Of a DNA stretch of 64,000 nucleotides, positions 50,213 through 58,572 are shown in pieces. Below the pieces are notes generated by a model. That model worked only from the letters and a program-made list of their open reading frames with translations, was not told the DNA's origin and made no database searches. Within the stretch, counting starts at the first letter, position 1, and every line of letters starts with the position of its first letter. This DNA is from CAZLRH01 sp964562015 (lineage in GTDB: Bacteria; Verrucomicrobiota; Verrucomicrobiia; Opitutales; JABDGR01). The position numbers were made by a program, and so were the translations under genes. The stretch is taken from the NCBI GenBank assembly GCA_964562015.1, contig CAZLRH010000009.1, forward strand, positions 1 through 64,000, given 5' to 3'.

Positions 50213-50246
50213 GCCCGACCTTTCCAATCCTAACCAAAACCATACT

Positions 50247-50411
50247 ATGTTAAGTTACGCCATAACGTTTCTCGTCATCGCCCTCATCGCGGGGGTCCTC
50301 GGATTCGGCGCCGTCGCCGGTACTGCCGCGCTCCTCGCCAAAGTCTGTTTTCTCATCTTCATCGTGCTCTTTGTGGGAGCGTTGTTCCTTCACCGGCGGT
50401 CGTCGGTTTGA
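50247..50411 (+). CDS. DUF1328 / YtjA-family small membrane protein
   Basis: This 54-residue protein begins MLSYAITFLVIALIAGVLGF and continues with a Gly/Ala-rich helix and a second hydrophobic helix (VCFLIFIVLFVGALFL) before a basic end (HRRSSV). This is the standard DUF1328 pattern of two membrane helices. Its function is unknown, but it is frequently found beside BON, DUF883 and Dps genes. It lies 34 bp after the DUF3185 gene and 60 bp before the DUF883 gene. Confidence 0.9.
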   Translation: MLSYAITFLVIALIAGVLGFGAVAGTAALLAKVCFLIFIVLFVGALFLHRRSSV

Positions 50412-50471
50412 ACCTGCCGAATAGCGCTGTATCGTCCGCGTCTTGGTTTCTCCGCTTGTAATAAGATTTCT

Positions 50472-50789
50472 ATGAAAAACAATCACGATATTGCCCACAC
50501 GCCCAAGGAACTGTTGCACGAGCTGCAAACTCTGGTCGGCGAAGCCGAGACCATGATGGCGCACTCCCTGTCCGAGCATTCGGCGGAGGCGCTGGCCCAT
50601 TTGCGCGCGCGCTTTGGCGCGGCGCAGGAACGTTTCTCCGACCTCTATGACGGCGCACGGAAGAAAGTCGCCGCCGGGGCGAAGTACACCAGCACCACGA
50701 TTCGCCAGCATCCCGGCACCTCGCTCGCGATGGCGGTCGGGTTGGGTCTTATGGTGGGCGCCTGGCTTTTCCATAGCCGCCGCCGCTAG
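50472..50789 (+). CDS. DUF883 / ElaB-YqjD family protein, second copy
   Basis: This 105-residue protein has an amphipathic N-terminal helical region (KELLHELQTLVGEAETMMAH, then EALAHLRARFGAAQERFSDL) followed by the family end TTIRQHPGTSLAMAVGLGLM and a membrane helix with a basic tail (FHSRRR). It is probably an inner-membrane anchored, stress-induced protein as for ElaB/YqjD. It is the last gene of the dps operon, and a further family member is encoded at 32440-32781. No strong terminator follows in the 269-bp gap to promoter G. Confidence 0.85.
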   Translation: MKNNHDIAHTPKELLHELQTLVGEAETMMAHSLSEHSAEALAHLRARFGAAQERFSDLYDGARKKVAAGAKYTSTTIRQHPGTSLAMAVGLGLMVGAWLFHSRRR

Positions 50790-51058
50790 CCGGGTGGCCG
50801 GTGGAAAATCGAGGGTGGGATTTCCATGAACGGCGGGAACCCGTGGTCCGGACGGTCAGTGTCAATTTTCAGCACGCGCGGGCGCGAGGAATTATGGCGA
50901 TTTTAGGCAAGTCGTCGTCGGGCGGTTCATCCGAAAAGGCGGCCTTATTGTTTATCTGTCCCAGCTAGGGTGGCTGGGTGATGTCCGCCGCGCGCAGCCC
51001 GGGCGCGAACAGCCCCAGCGGAACGGCGACAGATGCCGAACGTTGTCTTTTTCCGATA

Positions 51059-51100
51059 GGGTAGTACCCCATGGCGCGCCGGGAATGAATTAAGTATAAT
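51059..51100 (+). promoter_or_regulatory. Box-type promoter G (ice-binding-like gene 3)
   Basis: The box GGGTAGTACCCCAT is at 51059-51072 and a perfect -10 TATAAT at 51095-51100. The ATG at 51109 begins 9 nt after the -10, and no Shine-Dalgarno site is present. Confidence 0.85.
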
Positions 51101-51108
51101 TCTTGATT

Positions 51109-53046
51109 ATGGATATAAAATATCGAATTGCTTTATGGGTCGCGGCGCTGGCGGTGCTGAGCGGCGTTCCCGCCACCGGATTCGGCCAATCCATTTTGCT
51201 GTCAGCGGGCAACTTCGCCGTCCTCGGAGGCACGGCCATCACCAGCACGGGGGTGGCGGGGACCACCATTAGCAGCGGCAATGTCGGACTCGCGCCGGGT
51301 GCGACCACCGGGATCACCGGTTTCCCGCCCGCGGTGCTTGCGGGCGGAGGGAAAATTCTGGCCACGGGAAATGTGACCAACCAGGCGCGCTTGGACTTGA
51401 TCAAAGCGGAAGTAGGTTTGGCCGGGATGGCGGCCCAGGTCAATTTGAGTAACACGAATTTGGGCGGCCTGACGCTCCCGCCCGGAGTTTACAAGTTTGA
51501 CGCCGCGGCGGCGCTCAACGGCGTGTTGACGCTCGATGCCCAGGGGCAGAACAATGCCTGCTGGGTCTTTCAAATCGGCACGGCGCTCATCACCGCAGTG
51601 AATTCTGCGGTGATCGTGACCAACACCGGCACCCGGGGCGGTCGCGATGACGGCATCTTTTGGGTGGCGGGCAGCGCGGTGGTCTTGGGCGCTAACAATC
51701 AGGTGTTGGGTAATTATCTGGCGGGCACCAGCATCACTTTCGGCAATAATATTACTGGAAATGGCCGCGCCTTGGCCAAGGCCGGCGTCACGCTCGACCT
51801 CACCGTCCTCAATGCGCGGGGTGGCCCGGCGGCCAGCGATTGGACGGGAGGCTTGATGTATAATTCCCTCGGCCAGGTTGTACCCATTCCGCCGACCTTC
51901 GACCTCCAGCCCGCCAATCAAGCGGTCACGACCGGCACTGCCGCGACGTTTACGGTGGCGGCCAACGGTGGCGCCGTTTTGCAGTGGCAGCGCCAGGCCG
52001 CGGGCACGGGCAGCTATGCCAACCTGACAAACACCGGCGCCTACGCCAACGTAACCTCCGCGACTTTGACGGTCTCCGACGCCACACTGGCGATGGCCGG
52101 CGACCAATTCCGCGTGGTGGCGACAAACTTGAGCGGCTCTACCTTGAGTACGTCGGCTGCTTTGAGCGTCACGACGGCCCCGCCGGTTTTCTCGCTCCAA
52201 CCGGCCAATGAAGCTTCGAGTGCTGGAACAGGGGCTTCGTTCAATGTGGCAGCGGACGGCAACGCGACTTTTCTGTGGCAACGCGAGGCCTTTGGCGCCT
52301 TGTACTATACCAGTCTGAGCGACACGGGACTTTACTCGGGCGTTACCACCGCTGCGTTGACCATCCTTAATTCGACCGCCGAGATGTCCGGTGATCAATT
52401 CCGGGTGGTGGCCACGAACGTGGGCGGTTCCACTTCGAGCACCTCCGCCTTGCTGACGGTGACGACGGCGGTACCCGTAATAATTATTCAACCGGCCAGC
52501 CAGGTGGTGAAAGCGGGCGCCCGGCCGGTTTTTAGCGCCGGGACGGATACCGACGGCACCTGGCAATGGCAACGTAAGACCGCCGGCACGGCCGACTTTG
52601 CCGATTTGGCCAACAGTCGCGCCTATGCAGGGGCGACCACGCCCAAGCTGACTATCAGTAACGCCACGCTCGCCATGTCCGGCGACCAATTTCGCGCGGT
52701 GGCGACCAATCTGGGCGGCTCCACGACCAGTGCGCCGGCCCTGCTGACAGTCCATCCCTTTATTCCCATGATTCTGGTCAATCCCGCCAGCGCTACCATT
52801 CCCGCCGCCTCGAATATACGGTTCCGGGTGGTCGCCCGCGGCCCAGGCTCCCTGAAGTACGCCTGGTGCCGCAATGCGGTCACGCTGAAAAACGGGAAAA
52901 ATGTGTACCAATCCAGCACGTCGACCCTGGTGATTCGCCGGGTATTATTCACTAATGCTGGAAGGTACTGCGTCGTAGTCACCAATGACCAGGGCTTTGT
53001 CACCAGCCGGATTGCGCGGCTGCGGGTCAAACCGGCGGGGCGATAG
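51109..53046 (+). CDS. DUF3494 ice-binding-like protein 3 with four Ig-like repeats
   Basis: This 645-residue protein has a signal peptide (IALWVAALAVLSGVPATGFG). The DUF3494 domain runs to about residue 260: ILLSAGNFAVLGGTAITSTG, GNVGLAPGATTGITGFPPA, LGGLTLPPGVYKFDAAAAL, GNYLAGTSITFG, GRALAKAGVTLDL. Three Ig-like units follow (FDLQPANQAV, FSLQPANEAS, IIIQPASQVV), then a terminal unit ending GRYCVVVTNDQGFVTSRIA. The ATG at 51109 is chosen because it fits the fixed promoter spacing; the frame also has a TTG 6 nt upstream. The last unit keeps the pattern seen in the other proteins but has lost the NGARVYD signature, reading NGKNVYQ. Confidence 0.9.
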   Translation: MDIKYRIALWVAALAVLSGVPATGFGQSILLSAGNFAVLGGTAITSTGVAGTTISSGNVGLAPGATTGITGFPPAVLAGGGKILATGNVTNQARLDLIKAEVGLAGMAAQVNLSNTNLGGLTLPPGVYKFDAAAALNGVLTLDAQGQNNACWVFQIGTALITAVNSAVIVTNTGTRGGRDDGIFWVAGSAVVLGANNQVLGNYLAGTSITFGNNITGNGRALAKAGVTLDLTVLNARGGPAASDWTGGLMYNSLGQVVPIPPTFDLQPANQAVTTGTAATFTVAANGGAVLQWQRQAAGTGSYANLTNTGAYANVTSATLTVSDATLAMAGDQFRVVATNLSGSTLSTSAALSVTTAPPVFSLQPANEASSAGTGASFNVAADGNATFLWQREAFGALYYTSLSDTGLYSGVTTAALTILNSTAEMSGDQFRVVATNVGGSTSSTSALLTVTTAVPVIIIQPASQVVKAGARPVFSAGTDTDGTWQWQRKTAGTADFADLANSRAYAGATTPKLTISNATLAMSGDQFRAVATNLGGSTTSAPALLTVHPFIPMILVNPASATIPAASNIRFRVVARGPGSLKYAWCRNAVTLKNGKNVYQSSTSTLVIRRVLFTNAGRYCVVVTNDQGFVTSRIARLRVKPAGR

Positions 53047-53077
53047 TCCCACATTTCCGTCGGGCAGGCCCGGCGTA

Positions 53078-53119
53078 GGGTTACACTCCATAGAAATCAG
53101 TGCCCGATTAGTCTATCAT
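53078..53119 (+). promoter_or_regulatory. Box-type promoter H (ice-binding-like gene 4)
   Basis: The box GGGTTACACTCCAT is at 53078-53091 (identical to box E) and the -10 TATCAT at 53114-53119. The gene's ATG lies 13 nt after the -10, giving a predicted leader of about 5-6 nt. Confidence 0.8.
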
Positions 53120-53131
53120 GGCTGCTTCATT

Positions 53132-54514
53132 ATGAAAAACAAACTTTCCTCCCTCCTTACGCTCGCCGTGGTCGCCTTGTTGGGCGTCCCGACTACCAGC
53201 TTCGCCGGTTCTCCGCCCCCGCCGCCTCCTCCGCCGCCGCCCTTGCCGGACTCCATTTTGCTTTCGGCGGCCAACTTTACACTACTCGGCGGCACGGCCA
53301 TCACCAGCACCGGCGTGGCCGGCACGGTGATTATTAGCGGCAACATTGGTCTGTCACCGGGTGACACGAGTGCCATTATCGGTTTTCCGCCCGGCGTCGT
53401 CACGGGCGGCGGCGCCATCATTGCCACGGGTCCCGTCACCGGCCAGGCCCGGCAGGATCTGATCAAGGCGGCCAACGGCCTCGCGGGCATGCCGTCCAAC
53501 ACCAATTTGAGCAACGTGGATTTGGGCGGCCTGACGCTCCTCCCCGGCGTTTACACCTTTGACGGTGCCGCGACGTTGAACGGCGACCTTGTGCTGGATG
53601 CCGATGGGCAGAATGACGCGTTTTGGGTTTTCCAAATCTCCACGTCGCTGACCACCGCCATCAACTCGACGGTCACGGTGATCAACTCGGGCACCAACGG
53701 CGGCAACGATGACGGCATCTTCTGGGTGGCCGGCAGCGCGATGACCATCGGCGCGAACAATCAAGTTTTGGGCAATTACCTGGCAGGCACGAGTTTGACC
53801 TTCAGCAGCACCACGCACGGCTCCGGCCGCGCCTTGGTTCTCGCCGGCATTTCGCTCGACCAGAACATCATCAATTCCCGCGGCGGCCCGGCGGACAGCG
53901 ATTGGAGCGGCGGCCTCACTTATGATGCCCAGGGCAACGTGGTCCCGAATTCCATTATCTTTGTCACCGACCCGGACGATCAGAATCTGCCCGTCGGCTC
54001 CGATGCCACCTTCACCGTGGCCACGGCCGGTAACACCACTTTTCAATGGCAACGGGAAAAGGCCGGAACCTCGGTGTACGCCAACGTAACCGACGGCGAA
54101 CATTTCGCGGGCTCCAACACCTCGACCCTCACCGTGAGCAACACCACGCTGGCCATGTCCGGCGACCGGTATCGCAGTGTGGCCACGAGCTTCGGCGCCT
54201 CCGCCTCCAGCGCGTCCGCCTTGCTCACCGTCACGTCGCTCATCCCGGTGATCTCGATCCAGCCGGACAGCGCCGTCATCGCCGCCTTTTCGAACGTGAA
54301 ATTCCATGTGCTCGCGAAGGGCCCCGGAACGCTGAAGTATTCCTGGGAGCGGAATAAGGTTAAGCTCAAGAACGGCGCCCGCGTGTACGATTCCACCACG
54401 GCCACACTCATTCTGCGCCGCGTGCAGTCCGCCGACGCCGGCAACTATCGCGTCGTGGTGACCAACGCCTATGGTTCCGTCACCAGCCAAAGCGCGAAAC
54501 TGACGGTAAAGTAA
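53132..54514 (+). CDS. DUF3494 ice-binding-like protein 4 with two Ig-like repeats
   Basis: This is a 460-residue protein. The signal peptide (LSSLLTLAVVALLGVPTTSFAG) is followed by a run of ten consecutive prolines and then the DUF3494 domain: ILLSAANFTLLGGTAITSTG, GNIGLSPGDTSAIIGFPPG, LGGLTLLPGVYTFDGAATL, GNYLAGTSLTF. One Ig-like unit and the shared terminal unit (KVKLKNGARVYDSTTATLIL, then GNYRVVVTNAYGSV) follow. The ATG at 53132 is chosen because it gives the signal peptide; the frame is open further upstream into the end of gene 3. The proline run is absent in its relatives and may act as a stiff linker. Gene 5 follows after 105 bp, possibly by read-through. Confidence 0.9.
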   Translation: MKNKLSSLLTLAVVALLGVPTTSFAGSPPPPPPPPPPLPDSILLSAANFTLLGGTAITSTGVAGTVIISGNIGLSPGDTSAIIGFPPGVVTGGGAIIATGPVTGQARQDLIKAANGLAGMPSNTNLSNVDLGGLTLLPGVYTFDGAATLNGDLVLDADGQNDAFWVFQISTSLTTAINSTVTVINSGTNGGNDDGIFWVAGSAMTIGANNQVLGNYLAGTSLTFSSTTHGSGRALVLAGISLDQNIINSRGGPADSDWSGGLTYDAQGNVVPNSIIFVTDPDDQNLPVGSDATFTVATAGNTTFQWQREKAGTSVYANVTDGEHFAGSNTSTLTVSNTTLAMSGDRYRSVATSFGASASSASALLTVTSLIPVISIQPDSAVIAAFSNVKFHVLAKGPGTLKYSWERNKVKLKNGARVYDSTTATLILRRVQSADAGNYRVVVTNAYGSVTSQSAKLTVK

Positions 54515-54619
54515 GTCCGCTGGTTGGAAAAAATTCGGGACCAAGTCGCTGGGCCTGGGCGTGCGAGTAGCGCGCTGCCCAGACCCGGCGGCATTAAATT
54601 ATCCTCAAACCTTATACCC

Positions 54620-55718
54620 ATGAAAATTAAAATCGCAAAATGCTGGGCCGGGCTGGCGCTCGCCGGCTGTTTCTGCGGACCACTCACCGGGTTCGCTGGT
54701 TCAACTCCTTCTTCCTCCGTTTTGCTGACGGCAGGCAACTTTGCCATTCTGGGGGGCACGGCCATCACGAGTTCCCGGGGTGGTGGGCACGAACATCATT
54801 AGCGGGAATGTCGGTCTGGCCCCGGGCGCGACGAGCGGCATCACCGGCTTTCCCCCCGCAATCGTCACCGGCGGCGGAGCGATTATTGCCACCGGCGGGG
54901 AGACTAGCCAGGCGCGGTTGGATTTGATCACGGCGGAGGTGGGCTTGGCGGGGATGCCGGCCAATGTCAATTTGAGCAACACCAACCTGGGCGGCCTCAC
55001 GCTGCCTCCGGGGGTTTATAAGTTCAATGGCGCAGCGTTTCTTACGGGAGATCTCAAGCTGGATGCGCAGGGGCAAAACCACGCCTTCTGGGTTTTTCAA
55101 ATGGGCACGACGCTCATCACCTCCGTGGGTTCTTCCGTGAAGATCATCAACACCGGCAGCAATGGCGGCAGCGATGATGGGGTATTTTGGAACGCCGGCA
55201 GCGGCATCACGATTGGACTGAACAACCAGATTTTGGGCAATTACCTGGCTGGCACGAGTGTCACTTTCAGCGGCACCACCCATGGCGCCGGCCGCGCCCT
55301 GGCGCTGGCCGCAGTGACCCTGGACAACAATGTCGTCAATTCGCGCGGCGGTCCGGCCGGCAGCGATTGGACCGGCGGCTTGAAATATGACCTCAACGGA
55401 AATGTGGTGCCCCTCGGGGGCGCGGCCACCTTGGTACTCGGGCTGCCCGTCATCACCAAACAGCCCGAGGCGGCCAGGATCCTCGCATTTACCAATATCA
55501 AATTTCATGTCGTCGCCAAGGGGCCGGGACCGCTGAAGTATGTCTGGGAGCGCAACATGGTGAAACTGAAGAACGGCGCGCGCGTGTATGATGCGACTAC
55601 ATCCACGCTCATCCTGCGCCGGGTGCTGCCCACCGAAGGTGGCAACTACCGCGTCGTGGTGTCCAACGCCCAAGGCTCCGTCACCAGCATAAGCGTCAAA
55701 CTGAGCGTGACACGCTAG
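54620..55718 (+). pseudogene. DUF3494 ice-binding-like gene 5, interrupted by a 1-base frameshift
   Basis: From the ATG at 54620 the protein has a signal peptide and starts the DUF3494 domain (VLLTAGNFAILGGTAITSS), then shifts frame. The second frame continues the domain without loss (GTNIISGNVGLAPGATSGI, LGGLTLPPGVYKFNGAAFL, GNYLAGTSVTF) and ends with one terminal Ig-like unit (MVKLKNGARVYDATTSTLIL). Alignment with its relatives shows one extra C within TTCCCGGGG at 54772-54780, where gene 3 reads ITSTGVAGT. The rest is intact, so this is either a recent pseudogene, a phase-variable or programmed shift, or a sequencing error. It lacks its own box promoter and follows gene 4 by 105 bp. Confidence 0.75.
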
Positions 55719-56485
55719 TTTTCATCCGCCCGCAGCACCGCCAGCATGCGGGCCGCGGAGAGGATGGGCAGGGGCGCAAGAAACTTTTCGAGAGCTTGGA
55801 GCGCGGGGAGCGCGGCGTCGGGATAAAGCTGCGGGCCGCGAAAACCGCCGCTGAGCAGGTAGGACAACGCCGGATAATATTTTATTTTGGTGAATTTCCA
55901 ATCACGCAACGCCGCCGGCCTCACTTCCGCCGGCAGCGGGGCGAAATGCCGCACCAGCCGCCAGCAGTTGCCTTGCGCGGCGTAGTAGGTCTGCTTGGCG
56001 GGATCAAACTCCGCCGGAATTTCCCAATCGATGGGCAAACTCAGGCCGAGGGGCTCGTGATGAAAGAGGCCGTAAACGATGCGGCCGAGCAAGCCCGCCG
56101 CGGGTTCGAAAAGCACGACGACGCCGCCGGGCGCCAGCACGCGTCGAAATTCCCGTAGCGCGGCGCCCGGATATTGGAGGTGGTGCCAGACGTCGAATAG
56201 AATCAGGCGTGCGACGGAATGATCGGCGAAACTGAGGGCGTAGGCATTTTCCACGCGGTCGAGCCACGGGTTGGGAAAGAGGTCGGTGGTGATGCACTCG
56301 GGCAGGACTTCCTTGATATTGCCCATGCCGGAGCCGAGCTCAACGGTCAGCCCCGGCACGTCGCGCGGGAGGGCGGCGGCGATTTCCTCGTAAAACCCGC
56401 GATAAATCCGGCGCAACACAGGTTTGCGCTCCCACGCGGCGCGATTTTCATGAATCTCGCGGTTGTGCTGGGCGATGTCGGACAT
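55715..56485 (-). CDS. Class I SAM-dependent methyltransferase
   Basis: In this 256-residue protein motif I is PGLTVELGSGMGNIKEVLPE. The later motifs DHSVARLILFDVWHHLQYP and LREFRRVLAPGGVVVLFEPA are typical of Methyltransf_11/25 enzymes acting on small molecules or lipids. A lipid or glycan precursor substrate is plausible because its neighbours include membrane glycosyltransferase-like proteins, but the acceptor is unknown. Its stop overlaps the end of ice-binding-like gene 5 by 4 bp, tail to tail. The start at 56485 gives MSDIAQHNREIHENRAAWER. It lies on the same strand as, and downstream of, the membrane protein at 56628-58211. Confidence 0.85.
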   Translation of the reverse strand: MSDIAQHNREIHENRAAWERKPVLRRIYRGFYEEIAAALPRDVPGLTVELGSGMGNIKEVLPECITTDLFPNPWLDRVENAYALSFADHSVARLILFDVWHHLQYPGAALREFRRVLAPGGVVVLFEPAAGLLGRIVYGLFHHEPLGLSLPIDWEIPAEFDPAKQTYYAAQGNCWRLVRHFAPLPAEVRPAALRDWKFTKIKYYPALSYLLSGGFRGPQLYPDAALPALQALEKFLAPLPILSAARMLAVLRADEN

Positions 56486-56627
56486 GAGAGAAGAGTTTTT
56501 GGACAGAATTGACAGAATTTCAAAAATTAAGAATCAGCGCCGGGGTGGTCTTGGCCGTGAGCAATGAATCCATCGTTTCCAATTCTATAAATTTTGTTAA
56601 TTCTGTCTAATGATCCGGTTGGGGTTT

Positions 56628-58211
56628 TCAGGGCGTGGCGGGAATCATCGAGGCATGGGCGGGGCCGGGAAGCCGCACCCAAACCGTGCTGGGATATTCA
56701 TATTGGCCATAAGCTTCGGGGTAGGCGTGTTGGGCGAAATAACAGGGGACTTTGACGCGATGCGGATGGTAATTGGGCAGGAGAAAGGAGTCCTGGAGGT
56801 CGCTCAGGATGTCGGGCGGCGTCACAATGATGTCAAAGTAGCGCGCGTTGAGCAGAACCAGCAGGTCGGCGAGATATTTGTCGGCGGCTAGATGGTAGGG
56901 ATGGTCGGCGGGATAACGGCGGTTGGCGACGATGTTGAAATATATGGACTGGCTATTGTGCACCATGAGCGTTTCAGGCGAGTCGTTCGGGTCGAGCAGA
57001 ATATTGGGGAGCAACTCGCGGGGCTGGCCCGCGGTGAGCTTGGCCCAGTATTGCCAGAATGGCGTGGGGTCGTACGGCCAGGGCAGACGGGCCCAAGTGA
57101 GCAGCACGAGCGCATTGAATGCCAGGAGCAAGCGGCCGGCGGTGGCCCACGCCGCGGATTTCGCGGACGCAATCATGCGCACCGCCACGATCACCAGCGG
57201 CGGCATTGCCAATTGCGCCCAATAGATGCGAAACGCGCCGACGTGGTGGCCGAGCACGAGTGCGTCCACCAGCAAGCCGCCCACCAGCGCCACCGCCCAA
57301 ATATCGATCCGCCAGCCCGGACACAGCGGGGCTTGCAGGTCTCGCAGCCCAAGCGCCAGTTGCGCAGGGCGTTTTTTCCACGCCAAAAAAGCGGCCACGA
57401 GGGCGAGCGGCAGAAAGCCCGCCACGAGGGTCGCGAAATCAACGGCCTGCCGCAGAAAATAACCCGGCTGGCTCTTGAACATTTCCTGGTGAATGGTGAA
57501 GGTCGAAAAGAAATAGAGCGGCGCGGAGAATTGCACCACCACGGCGCTCACGGCCAGCAAGGCTCCCGCGCCCGCCGCATAGGCGACACCCCGGGATTTG
57601 CTCTCGAAAAGAAACAAGTGCACCGACACCAGACCCAGGCCGAAAACAAAGTAGGGCTTGGTGTAAAAGGCGAGCATCCCCGCGACGGCGCTCAAGGCCA
57701 GGTCGCGGGTACTGGGCCGTTCGCGTTGCGCCCACCACAAAGTCAGCAGAAAAAACAAATTGCCCAGGGCGTCCGGGCGCGCGACGACGACATACGTGGC
57801 CAGGTTGATTAAATAATAAAAAATTCCGCCCACCGCCGCGAGCCACCGGCTGGCGCCACTCCGCCGCAGCGCGAGAAACACCACCGCACTGCCGGCCCAG
57901 AGAAAGATAAAATTCGCGGCGCGGTGCAGCGCATACGTCGGCCCCCAAATGGCGGCGAAGGGCAGCAGGACATAATTATAGAGCACGCCGTAAACGTTGG
58001 TGTGGTTCGGCAGGCTGGAGAGAACGTACGGCGAGCCGCCTTCGAGCAGGAGCTTGGTGGTGAGCGGAATCGCGGCCTCGTGCAGTTCCTGGGCTCCCGG
58101 CAAGCTGATAAAATGCCAGTGAAAGGCGACATCGTAGGCGAGCGTCGCGGCCAGCACGAGGCCGAGGAAGAGGCTGGCGGCGCGGGTCGCGGCTGGATGG
58201 TTGAATAACAT
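56628..58211 (-). CDS. Multi-spanning membrane glycosyltransferase-like protein
   Basis: This 527-residue protein has about ten hydrophobic segments starting with AASLFLGLVLAATLAYDVAF. The layout, with a first long loop containing ELHEAAIPLTTKLLLEGGSP and a large C-terminal soluble part without catalytic motifs that I recognise, resembles GT39/ArnT-like or DUF2029 polyprenyl-phosphate-sugar transferases. The typical first-loop acidic residues (HEAAI and a later ARPDALGN) fit this class. The ATG at 58211 is chosen because the longer frame begins with non-hydrophobic residues. A role in surface glycan assembly is inferred from fold type only. Confidence 0.65.
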   Translation of the reverse strand: MLFNHPAATRAASLFLGLVLAATLAYDVAFHWHFISLPGAQELHEAAIPLTTKLLLEGGSPYVLSSLPNHTNVYGVLYNYVLLPFAAIWGPTYALHRAANFIFLWAGSAVVFLALRRSGASRWLAAVGGIFYYLINLATYVVVARPDALGNLFFLLTLWWAQRERPSTRDLALSAVAGMLAFYTKPYFVFGLGLVSVHLFLFESKSRGVAYAAGAGALLAVSAVVVQFSAPLYFFSTFTIHQEMFKSQPGYFLRQAVDFATLVAGFLPLALVAAFLAWKKRPAQLALGLRDLQAPLCPGWRIDIWAVALVGGLLVDALVLGHHVGAFRIYWAQLAMPPLVIVAVRMIASAKSAAWATAGRLLLAFNALVLLTWARLPWPYDPTPFWQYWAKLTAGQPRELLPNILLDPNDSPETLMVHNSQSIYFNIVANRRYPADHPYHLAADKYLADLLVLLNARYFDIIVTPPDILSDLQDSFLLPNYHPHRVKVPCYFAQHAYPEAYGQYEYPSTVWVRLPGPAHASMIPATP

Positions 58212-58344
58212 GAACGCGCTGACGGTGGGGCAGGAGACGTGCGGCGGCAATCCCGGAAACAAGCGATCCGGTCGGCGGAAATGAGGCAAATCCCGCCGGG
58301 TTCGGGCTTGCCACCCGCCGGGAGGGAACCGCACAATAGCCGGG

Positions 58345-58521
58345 ATGTCACAACCGTCATCCGAGGATTACATCCAGGAGGAAGAAGCGGGCCCGGTGGC
58401 CGAGGTGAAACTCACCCCGGAACAAATGGCCCGCGCCCGGCGCGCCCAAGTGATATTATACACCGTCATGGTCATTCTCATCGTATCACCGTTCGTGGCG
58501 AAATGGGTGTTCAAACTCTAG
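58345..58521 (+). CDS. Small single-span membrane protein upstream of the PIN-TRAM gene
   Basis: This 58-residue protein begins MSQPSSEDYIQEEEAGPVAE, with an acidic N-terminus, then EQMARARRAQ and one membrane helix (VILYTVMVILIVSPFVAKWV). No family is recognised. A GGG precedes the ATG. It lies 51 bp before the PIN-TRAM gene on the same strand and divergent from the membrane protein, so it is probably co-transcribed with the PIN-TRAM gene. Its function is unknown. Confidence 0.6.
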   Translation: MSQPSSEDYIQEEEAGPVAEVKLTPEQMARARRAQVILYTVMVILIVSPFVAKWVFKL

Positions 58522-58572
58522 CGTTCGACGGGGAGTCGGTTGGGCGGCTCCGCCAGTCGGGTTCCGTATAAC

